The position numbers and the translations under genes were made by a program. 64,000 bases of DNA from Natrarchaeobius halalkaliphilus (GTDB lineage: Archaea > Halobacteriota > Halobacteria > Halobacteriales > Natrialbaceae): contig NZ_REFY01000004.1 of NCBI RefSeq assembly GCF_003841485.1, positions 186,001-250,000 on the forward strand, in the 5' to 3' direction. The number at the start of each line of letters is the position of its first letter. The stretch's first letter is position 1. The notes below the pieces were generated by a model that saw only the letters and a program-made list of their open reading frames with translations, made no database searches and was not told the origin of the DNA. Below, piece by piece: positions 44,596-51,748 of the stretch.

Positions 44596-44665
44596 GCCGC
44601 CTCGTCGGATCCATCGAGTGTGACCGGAGTCCACACCGAGCACCGAGTGAGAACGCGAGTCGCTG

Positions 44666-45895
44666 TTGGGTGTCTTGGGCGGCCTCGAGCAGCTCGGGTG
44701 GGCCGCCTCAAAACTCTGGAACGTCGGTCGCTACTACACACAAGAACAGTGGGATGAGACGGGCGAGATTCCCGATGACAGGGAACTCAAGACCGAACTC
44801 AAAGGCCACGAACGCTACACGGACTTACATTCTCAATCCAGTCAGCGCGTTCTCGAAGAACTCGCTGAAGCGTTCAACGGCTGGTTCGGCAAGCGTCGGA
44901 ACGGCGATGACCGCGCCCGACCGCCCGGCTACCGCAAAAATGGAGACTCCCACCCGCGTTCAACCGTGTCGTTCAAAGCGGCTGGCTTCAAGCACGACGC
45001 ACAGTTCAACCGCGTCCGCCTCTCAAAAGGCCGAAACCTCAAAGAACACCGTTCGGACTTCATCCTGTGCGAGTACCAGACGCGCCCGGATGTTGACCTG
45101 ACCGAGTGGGACATTCAACAGGTTCGCGCGATCTACAAGCGCGACGAGTGGCGGCTTCAATTCGTCTGTCGCACCACTATCGACCCGGAACCGCCGGGTG
45201 ACGAAGTGGGTGGTGTTGACCTCGGGATTTGCAATTTCGCCGCCGTCTCGTTCGGCAGTGAGTCGGTGTTGTATCCCGGTGGCGGACTCAAAGAGGACGA
45301 ATACTACTTCACGAAGAAGAAAGCCAAGTGCGACGATTCTTCGTCCCGTGAGGCTACTCGTATTGACCGGAAGCGGACTGGTCGGCGGACACACTTCTTG
45401 CACGCACTCTCGAAAGCAATCGTAGAGGAGTGCATCGAACGAGGTGTCGGTACTCTTGTCATTGGCGACCTCGATGGCATCCGAGAAGACGACGAGAACG
45501 GCGAACCACGCAACTGGGGCGACCACGGCAATCTCGACTTGCACGGGTGGGCGTTCGACCGCTTCACAACGCTACTTGACTACAAGGCGGAAGCCGAAGG
45601 TATCGACGTGGAGTTGGTGTCCGAACGCGATACATCGAAGTCCTGTTCGGCGTGCGGCCACACAGATGACAACCAACGTGTCAAACGTGGATTGTACGTG
45701 TGTGAGAAGTGCAATACGGTTGCGAACGCGGACGTGAATGGTGCGGAGAACATTCGGCAAAAGGTACTCCCGAGTCTCGCCACGGATGGCGGTGATAGGG
45801 ATAACGGCTGGTTAGCACAGCCAGCGATTCATCTGTTCGACCGTAGTGAGGGACGTTTCGCCCCACGAGAACAGGTCGTGAACCGCGAACCTTAA
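44666..45895 (+). CDS. tnpB: TnpB (IS1341-type), 5'-truncated
   Basis: 409 aa from a TTG. N-terminal sequence picks up the family at LGWAASKLWNVGRYYTQEQW, so ~20 residues of the usual start are missing and an in-frame TGA at 44648 blocks extension. RuvC motif I is D185 (GVDLGICNF), motif III D356 (NADVNGAEN). Motif II reads VIGDLDG with G267 where canonical TnpB has Glu. Zinc cysteines are C327, C330, C346, C349. TnpB is an RNA-guided nuclease. No TnpA is adjacent. Confidence 0.88.
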   Translation: MGVLGGLEQLGWAASKLWNVGRYYTQEQWDETGEIPDDRELKTELKGHERYTDLHSQSSQRVLEELAEAFNGWFGKRRNGDDRARPPGYRKNGDSHPRSTVSFKAAGFKHDAQFNRVRLSKGRNLKEHRSDFILCEYQTRPDVDLTEWDIQQVRAIYKRDEWRLQFVCRTTIDPEPPGDEVGGVDLGICNFAAVSFGSESVLYPGGGLKEDEYYFTKKKAKCDDSSSREATRIDRKRTGRRTHFLHALSKAIVEECIERGVGTLVIGDLDGIREDDENGEPRNWGDHGNLDLHGWAFDRFTTLLDYKAEAEGIDVELVSERDTSKSCSACGHTDDNQRVKRGLYVCEKCNTVANADVNGAENIRQKVLPSLATDGGDRDNGWLAQPAIHLFDRSEGRFAPREQVVNREP

Positions 45896-45957
45896 TATCC
45901 CAACTCAGCGGTGCGGTGCCGTGGGATTCCCGCGTCTTCAGGCGCGGGAGGATGTCA
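45780..45957 (+). ncRNA. probable TnpB guide-RNA scaffold (3' end of tnpB)
   Basis: Haloarchaeal TnpB loci make a sense RNA overlapping the 3' end of the gene and ending at the element boundary. Here the tail is a hairpin, CCCGCG (45929-45934)/CGCGGG (45943-45948), followed by AGGATGTCA at 45949-45957. The boundary and hence guide start are inferred from the family's usual end. 5' limit is a guess. Confidence 0.5.
45929..45957 (+). mobile_element. right end of the TnpB element
   Basis: A subterminal hairpin (CCCGCG-TCTTCAGG-CGCGGG) and terminal GGAGGATGTCA are typical of haloarchaeal IS1341-type right ends. The matching left end upstream of 44666 was not recognised. Confidence 0.55.
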
Positions 45958-45958
45958 A

Positions 45959-46066
45959 TCAGTGAGAGCGAAACAGCGCACAGTTTGGACACCATACAGA
46001 CGTATCAGCGCGAATCTTCTGCTTGCCACCACAGTCGGGACAGTTCTCCTCCGCGTAGGAAACCAT
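45959..46066 (-). CDS. possible 35-aa zinc-ribbon peptide
   Basis: MVSYAEENCPDCGGKQKI, then CPNC and a short tail. Two CxxC pairs form a mini zinc ribbon. GATATATT ~24 bp upstream of its ATG would give a leaderless mRNA. Its stop lies next to the TnpB element boundary, so the insertion may have cut the gene's original 3' end. A longer frame to 46237 exists but looks like noise. Confidence 0.45.
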   Translation of the reverse strand: MVSYAEENCPDCGGKQKIRADTSVWCPNCALFRSH

Positions 46067-46299
46067 ACCATTCCTCGCAAGAACACGAATATATCTCTTG
46101 TGCCTCAGTATTCGTCGCACGAGCGCGACTGTTCCTACTTTTTGAAAGTCTCGCGGCGGAATCATCGTCACTCGAGTCCTCGCTCTCGAGAACGTCACCG
46201 GAACCTGACAGTCACAGGGTGTGGCAGTACGCGTCATCTGCCCGGTGCACGAGGCGATAGCGATGGACGTCTCACAGCGGAACGCCGAGTCGAATTTCC
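46067..46299. other. gap between the tiny zinc ORF and the MFS gene
   Basis: About 230 bp. It probably contains the tiny ORF's promoter and the MFS 3' untranslated end. No further gene seen. Confidence 0.4.
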
Positions 46300-47505
46300 T
46301 CAGTCGCTGTCGGGCATCCAGAACGTGAACACGACGACGATGGCCGTGACCGCAGCGAGGACGAGATAGCCCTCGTTGAAATAGCCGTAGTCAGCGATCA
46401 CGCCGAAGAGAACCGGTCCGCCGGAGGCGAGCGTTAACGTGATCGTTTTGACGGTTCCGAGCCCGGTTCCCTTGACCTCGTTCGAAAACGAATCAGCGAG
46501 GTACGGCTGCGTGACCGCACCCGAGCCGAGCATCGTACTCACGAGCGCAGTGATGCCGACGAGGAGCCAGACGTTGTCGACGAACGGAAGGAGGGCAAAT
46601 CCCGCGACTGGCGGGACGAGGATTGCGATGAGCGAGATTCGCGCGCCAATACGATCGTAGGCAGCGCCGGCGAGCGGTTTGATTAACACACCCGCCGCGA
46701 AGAACGAACCAAAGAGGAGACTCGAGACCGACGGCGAGAGCCCTTTCACGGTCGTCAGGTACGTGGGGTAGAACGCCGTGAACGACTGCCAGATGAAAAA
46801 GTAGAGAAACAGGATACCGGTCATGTACGCCATCGCCGGCGTGCGAAACTCCGGCAGGACGTCGAGTGCGTCCCGGAGCGACCCGGAACCGGTCGGGTGA
46901 TCGCTTCCGTCCCGATCGGAAAGAATGACGAAAAGGCCGATCCCGGCGAGAACGAACAACGGGATCATGAACCCGAGTCCGGCCTGCCAGGCGACCGTCA
47001 CGGCGAGAACGGTGGCGATCGGCGGGAACACGGTCTGGCCGACGTCAGCCGTCGCCATCGTCAGCCCGAGTGCGCTACCGAGTCGCTCGGTGTAGAGGTT
47101 CGAGAGAAACGTAATCCGAGCGATGGGGTACAGCGACGAGCCCAGCCCCCACAGCGCCGTCGCGAGAAACAGGACGAGCGGCGTGGGAGCGGTGATGACG
47201 AGCGCGAGCGCCACCGCGACGACGATGACGCTGCCCGCCATGATCGTGCGTTCGTCGTATTTATCCGCGAGCACGCCGCCGGGTAACTGGCCGACGGACG
47301 CAAAGAGCCACAGAACGCTCACCAGCAGGCCGGCGACCGTAAGGCTCAGCCCGTGAACGGTCTGGAGATACGGGATGATGACCGGGAGGATCATCCGGCT
47401 TCCCATGAGCAGCCCCCACCCGATCGCGATCACCGCGAGCGAGACTCCCCGGCCGTCTCCCCACACCGCCTTCAGTTCTCGCCCAACGACTGTCCGGACC
47501 TTCAT
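46300..47505 (-). CDS. MFS transporter
   Basis: 401 aa, twelve membrane helices. GGVLADKYDERTIM is the loop 2-3 MFS signature and GAAYDRIGARIS the duplicate in the second half. It resembles the anion/oxalate-formate-like and multidrug branches; substrate unknown. It flanks the TnpB patch. Confidence 0.87.
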   Translation of the reverse strand: MKVRTVVGRELKAVWGDGRGVSLAVIAIGWGLLMGSRMILPVIIPYLQTVHGLSLTVAGLLVSVLWLFASVGQLPGGVLADKYDERTIMAGSVIVVAVALALVITAPTPLVLFLATALWGLGSSLYPIARITFLSNLYTERLGSALGLTMATADVGQTVFPPIATVLAVTVAWQAGLGFMIPLFVLAGIGLFVILSDRDGSDHPTGSGSLRDALDVLPEFRTPAMAYMTGILFLYFFIWQSFTAFYPTYLTTVKGLSPSVSSLLFGSFFAAGVLIKPLAGAAYDRIGARISLIAILVPPVAGFALLPFVDNVWLLVGITALVSTMLGSGAVTQPYLADSFSNEVKGTGLGTVKTITLTLASGGPVLFGVIADYGYFNEGYLVLAAVTAIVVVFTFWMPDSD

Positions 47506-47634
47506 CGAGAGTGTGGCAGAGCGTCGGTTCTACGGAGGCAAAGCCGCTGGTTTTCCACCAGTATTCTCCTGATTTCTTCTTGACAATCCGATCGACAACC
47601 GGCGGAACAACCGTGCGCGAGTTTCGAAACTCCG

Positions 47635-48321
47635 TCACTCGTTCTCGAGGGTCGCGATCAGTCGCGAGAGCGTCTCGAGATCGTACTGGCCGGGAGCGGT
47701 CGCCTCGGCGGGATCGACGGGCGCGTAGCCGATTTTCGAGCCGTAGACGGGAGCGACGGCTCGCGTGTGGCTGCCAGCCTCGCCCATCGCCATCGTCGCG
47801 ACCGTCCGTCCGCTCTCGGTGAGCCGGTGAGTGACGGCGAGCAGCGCGAGCGTGTCGGCTCGCGTCTCGGCCGTCGTGGCGAGCTTTCCGACGTCGGCGC
47901 GCTCGCAGGCATCCGAGAGCGTGTCCATCAACTCGATCTCGTCTGGCGTCGCCTCGAAGTCGTGGGCAGAGGCGACGACGGAGACGCCGTGGTCGCGCGC
48001 CGACGTGCGGAGGTCGGTCGCCGCGCCGGAGCGCAGCGACTCGAGTTCGACGTCGATGGCTTCGACGGCGTCGGTCGCCAGAGCCTCCTCGAGGGCCGCG
48101 AGGCGCTCGTCGTCGTCGCCGTCCCACTCGCCGCCCTCCCAGGCGGCGCGGTTAGTGGCCAGAATCGGCAACTCGCCGTCGTACGCCCGAAGTCCCTCGA
48201 GAGGATCGGCGGCGAGGTCCATCCGGTACTCGACGGCGTCGGCGTGTTCACGAGCGGCGGGCTCGTCGTCGAGGTCGGCGGTCGCGGCAGTGAGAACGAA
48301 CGAATCGAAATCGATGCCCAT
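47635..48321 (-). CDS. aroD: 3-dehydroquinate dehydratase, type I
   Basis: 228 aa. EYRMDL near 35, ASAHDFEATP (catalytic His) and VGKLATTAE (Schiff-base Lys) are the type I dehydroquinase residues. Third step of the shikimate pathway. The protein is strongly acidic. The TFB gene lies 66 bp upstream of its start side on the same strand. Confidence 0.92.
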   Translation of the reverse strand: MGIDFDSFVLTAATADLDDEPAAREHADAVEYRMDLAADPLEGLRAYDGELPILATNRAAWEGGEWDGDDDERLAALEEALATDAVEAIDVELESLRSGAATDLRTSARDHGVSVVASAHDFEATPDEIELMDTLSDACERADVGKLATTAETRADTLALLAVTHRLTESGRTVATMAMGEAGSHTRAVAPVYGSKIGYAPVDPAEATAPGQYDLETLSRLIATLENE

Positions 48322-48387
48322 AGCTGTCCGATTCGAGTACGGGCACTCGAAAAACAGTATCGGTTCGAGAGATCGGGCGAGTCGAGA

Positions 48388-49368
48388 TCAGGCGACGCCG
48401 AGCGTTTCCTCGGCCTCGAGCAACTCGTGGTAGCGGTTCCGAATAGTGACCTCGGAAATGTCTGCCACGTCAGAGACGGCGGCCTGAGTGGTTTTTTCGT
48501 TGGTCAGCAAGGCTGCCGCATAGACCGCCGCGGCGGCGAGACCGACCGGCGATTTCCCGGAGTGGACGCCCTTTTCCTTTGCGTTCTGGAGGAGACCGCG
48601 GGCGCGGTGTTCGGCTTCGTCCGAGAGGTCGAGCCCCGAGGCGAACCGCGGGACGTAGCTCTCTGGATCGGCGGGCTGGACCTCGAGACCGAGTTCGCGG
48701 ACCACGTAGCGGTACGTGCGGGCGATCTCGTTTTTCTCGACGCGGGAGACGTCAGCGATCTCGTCGAGCGAGCGAGGAACGCCGGCCTGTCGGGCGGCGG
48801 CGTAGACGCAGGCGGTCGAGACGCCCTCGATGGAGCGTCCGGGAAGCAGGTCCTCGTCGAGCGCGCGCCGGTAGATAACCGAGGCGGTCTCGCGGACGTT
48901 AGTCGGCAGGCCGAGCGCGCTGGCCATGCGGTCGATCTCTCCGAGTGCCTGTTTCAGGTTGCGTTCCTTGGAGTCGCGGGTTCGAAAGCGCTCGTTCCAC
49001 TTGCGAAGGCGCTGCATCTTCTCTCGCTGGCGGGAGCCAAGCGAGTTTCCGTAGGCGTCTTTGTTACGCCAGTCGATGTTGGTCGAGAGCCCCTTGTCGT
49101 GCATCGTGTTCGTCGTGGGTGCGCCCACGCGGGACTTCTCGTTCTTCTCGGCGGCGTCGAACGCTCGCCACTCGGGGCCGCGGTCGACCGAATCCTCTTC
49201 GACGACGAGACCGCAGTCCTCACAGACCGTCTCTCCGTGTTCGTCGTCGACGATGAGATTGCCGCTACATTCGGGGCAGGCGAGGTCGCTCTGTTCGTGT
49301 TCCGTTTGTTCGTCCGTCTGTTCGTGTTCGCTACGCCGTACTCTGGTGTTTGCTGGTGCGTTGGTCAT
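48388..49368 (-). CDS. tfb: transcription initiation factor IIB (TFB)
   Basis: 326 aa from the ATG at 49368; the frame stays open upstream but that part is promoter. The zinc ribbon is C31-x2-C34 and C49-x2-C52, then the B-reader/linker (RGPEWRAFDAAEKNEKSRVG), then two cyclin folds (ERNLKQALGEIDRMASALGL and RHRARGLLQNA-type). TFB recruits RNA polymerase to TBP-bound promoters. Haloarchaea carry several. Confidence 0.95.
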   Translation of the reverse strand: MTNAPANTRVRRSEHEQTDEQTEHEQSDLACPECSGNLIVDDEHGETVCEDCGLVVEEDSVDRGPEWRAFDAAEKNEKSRVGAPTTNTMHDKGLSTNIDWRNKDAYGNSLGSRQREKMQRLRKWNERFRTRDSKERNLKQALGEIDRMASALGLPTNVRETASVIYRRALDEDLLPGRSIEGVSTACVYAAARQAGVPRSLDEIADVSRVEKNEIARTYRYVVRELGLEVQPADPESYVPRFASGLDLSDEAEHRARGLLQNAKEKGVHSGKSPVGLAAAAVYAAALLTNEKTTQAAVSDVADISEVTIRNRYHELLEAEETLGVA

Positions 49369-49826
49369 ACGATGGCAGATACTGCCCGAACGGGGGGTCG
49401 CAAAAGCCCGGACAGATTCGTTACCTACTCCGTTCAAAGACTCGAGGTATAAGGATTTCGAAATCGGCGTCAGATATCGTCCGAAGACCGGTAATTCGAC
49501 CGATCTGGTATGTGAAGCCAAAACATTCAAGCAGAGAACTGACCGAGAATCGAGGTTCTCGAACAGGCGGCCCCGTGTGCGTTCGGACCGTACCTCGTTC
49601 GCGCGTACGACCGGTAATAACGTCTTTCCGCCTGAAACGGCGGGCTTTCCCGCTGAAACGGTCACTGTGGCGTGACAGTCCTCAGAACGGACCGGTTAAC
49701 CGGCCGTACCAAGAGATGGTTTCGATCGGATTATTGTATGATTACTCGGCGTGAAAATCACCAGACAGGGCCGTGTTAGCCGTGCGTACCAAACCCCCTA
49801 AGAACGTCGCCGTCGTCCGACGACGT
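49369..49826. other. divergent promoter region between TFB and a DUF7123 gene
   Basis: About 460 bp. A palindrome, CCGGTTAACCGG, lies at 49692-49703. Short repeats occur: CTGAAACGG at ~49632 and ~49651, and CCGTACCAA/GCGTACCAA at ~49704 and ~49786. Such repeats are candidate operators for the TFB gene or its neighbour. No ORF with family features. Confidence 0.45.
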
Positions 49827-50060
49827 ATGAGCACTGCAACGACGCCAACCCTCACCGCGAAACAGCAACAGATCCTGAGCTACCTCCGGAACAACGCGGC
49901 GACCAAGACGTACTTCAAATCCCGACTCATCGGGAAGGAACTCGGAATGACCGCAAAGGAGGTCGGCTCGAACATTACCGCACTGCAGGAGGGCGACCAC
50001 GGCGTCGAGATCGAAAAGTGGGGCTACTCCTCGAGTACGACGTGGAAAGTCCAGCTGTAA
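49827..50060 (+). CDS. DUF7123 family winged-helix-like protein
   Basis: 77 aa, MSTATTPTLTAKQQQILSYL. TKTYFKSRLIGKELGMTAKE and EKWGYSSSTTWKV are the hallmark of this haloarchaeal family. It looks like a small winged helix, so it is probably DNA-binding. It is divergent from TFB. Confidence 0.88.
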   Translation: MSTATTPTLTAKQQQILSYLRNNAATKTYFKSRLIGKELGMTAKEVGSNITALQEGDHGVEIEKWGYSSSTTWKVQL

Positions 50061-50163
50061 CGCGTCCGATCACTGGCCGTCGAATCCGTAGCTCATACCG
50101 TCGTCGGTGCGTTTCGTGTGGTATCCGATAAGGTATTGAGCGACGAGTCCGATTCATCGATGG

Positions 50164-50814
50164 ATGTCGCCACCGATTCTCTTCGATATGGACGGAGTTA
50201 TTCTCGAGGGGGCACGGACACCGCTGTCGGTGTATCGTGACGCGACGGGTGATGCGCTCGTCGACCTCGGCGTCGAGCCGTCTCCGGACCAGCGCCGGGT
50301 TCTCGATGGTCACGACATCGAGCGGATCACCGACCACTCCCACGACCTCGGAATCGATCCCGTTCGATACTGGAAACTGCGCGAACGGTACGCCTCCGAA
50401 CGGACGCACGATCGGATTCGATCCGGTGTCCGCGGTCTGTACGACGACGTCGACGCGATTGCCGACCTCGGGGAACGAACGTCGATCTCGCTCGTGAGCA
50501 ACAACCGCCAGCAGACAGTGGAGTTCGTCGCCGACTACGTGGAAGTGGAGTTCGACGTCGTTCGGGGACGCGATCCGACGTTCGAGGGATTTCGACGCCG
50601 GAAGCCGAACCCGTACTACATCGAGGAGTCACTCGCAGAACTCGGGGCCGAGACCGGAATCTACGTCGGGGATTCGCAAACGGACGTCGAAGCGGGACAC
50701 GCGGCGGGTCTCGAGACCGCGCTCATCCGTCGACCGCACAACCGCGACCTCGAGTGTCCGGATCCGCCGACCGAAGAACTCGAGTCGCTTCGGGAGCTGC
50801 TGGATTTCGTCTGA
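50164..50814 (+). CDS. HAD-superfamily hydrolase
   Basis: 216 aa. FDMDGVI has the nucleophile DxD, SLVSNNRQ the Ser/Thr of motif II, KPNPYYIEESL the Lys and YVGDSQTDVEAGHAAG the acidic motif IV. A helical cap between residues ~15 and ~85 fits phosphoglycolate-phosphatase-like enzymes. Confidence 0.88.
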   Translation: MSPPILFDMDGVILEGARTPLSVYRDATGDALVDLGVEPSPDQRRVLDGHDIERITDHSHDLGIDPVRYWKLRERYASERTHDRIRSGVRGLYDDVDAIADLGERTSISLVSNNRQQTVEFVADYVEVEFDVVRGRDPTFEGFRRRKPNPYYIEESLAELGAETGIYVGDSQTDVEAGHAAGLETALIRRPHNRDLECPDPPTEELESLRELLDFV

Positions 50815-50824
50815 TCGTCGTCGG

Positions 50825-51523
50825 TCACTCCTGTGAAAGGACGTATCGCATCACGAGCTGTAAGATGTGGACGAAGACACCGGCGACGGCGATGTAGACG
50901 CCGATCGTCTGCAGCGTCGCGGAGGCGTCCCGTCTGTCCCGAACCTGCCAGATTTCGTATCCGAGTCGAAGGAGGAATCCGAGGAAGATGAAGACGAATC
51001 CGACGGCCAACAGAGCTGGCAGGACGAACGTTCCGATCGCGATCACGACGACACCGCCGATGAACGCGAGGTTAGCGAACCGACCCCAGTGTTCGAACGT
51101 CGTCGAACGGGCGTAGACGTACCCCGAGATAATCGCCGTCGCGACGGCTGTTACGGCCGCCGTGAGTCCGAGTATCGTGAGGTGAGCCTCCGCCGGTGCG
51201 AACGAGATGACGCCCGCTCCGAAGACGCCGAACGCGAGCTGCAAGAGGGCGACGCCCGCGAAGGCCACGCCCATATCGCCACTCGTGACGCCGCGTTCAG
51301 CGATCAGCTCGCCGACCATGATGGCCGCCCCATAAACCAGGACGCCGAGGATCGGCGCGGCGAACAGGTAGTCGTTGACGACGGCGAGCGGCGTCGAGAC
51401 GAAGACGTACATCAACGCGACGTTGATCGCCATCAACGCGCTTGCGCCGCCGATGACCCGTGCCTCGCGACTCGAGAGACCGAATCCACGTCCGGTCTCG
51501 TGTGGCGTTTCGAACGAACTCAT
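50825..51523 (-). CDS. Bax-inhibitor-1/YccA-like membrane protein
   Basis: 232 aa from the ATG at 51523, which has GGAGAG 8-13 bases upstream; 51541 and 51568 are other ATGs. Seven membrane helices, with IIMVGELIAERG-type loops and an FLGFLLRLGYEIW segment, match the haloarchaeal BI-1/YccA-like group. It may be a pH-sensitive ion or calcium leak channel. Function in archaea unknown. Confidence 0.75.
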   Translation of the reverse strand: MSSFETPHETGRGFGLSSREARVIGGASALMAINVALMYVFVSTPLAVVNDYLFAAPILGVLVYGAAIMVGELIAERGVTSGDMGVAFAGVALLQLAFGVFGAGVISFAPAEAHLTILGLTAAVTAVATAIISGYVYARSTTFEHWGRFANLAFIGGVVVIAIGTFVLPALLAVGFVFIFLGFLLRLGYEIWQVRDRRDASATLQTIGVYIAVAGVFVHILQLVMRYVLSQE

Positions 51524-51665
51524 CGTCTCTCCGTTGTCCATCGGCGCTGAAAAGGGTACCTCTTGCATGCGGGCGATTCCGCGGCCGTCTCTCCGCGTCG
51601 ACGGCTTCCTCGATGGTATTTGCGAGCGACGGGTGCGCAGGCGACGACGAGACGCGAATCCACTC

Positions 51666-51748
51666 AGACGGTTTGCTGTGACCTTTTTACCGGAGCGACC
51701 GCGAGCCGTCCTGCGGTCGCTCCCGTAACGACTCACGGTAGACCGTAT
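51666..51748. repeat. palindromic element, copy D
   Basis: 83 bp. Outer arms as in copy C (AGACGGTTTGCTGT and ACGGTAGACCGTAT). Inner arms ACCGGAGCGACCGC and GCGGTCGCTCCCGT enclose loop GAGCCGTCCT, which is the reverse complement of the loop in copy B and, but for one base, of copy C when the outer arms are aligned. Its last base is the first base of the DMT stop codon (reverse strand). Confidence 0.85.

Noticed and set aside
47767-49452. 561-aa open frame on the plus strand
   Set aside because: Antisense to aroD and TFB, both secure.
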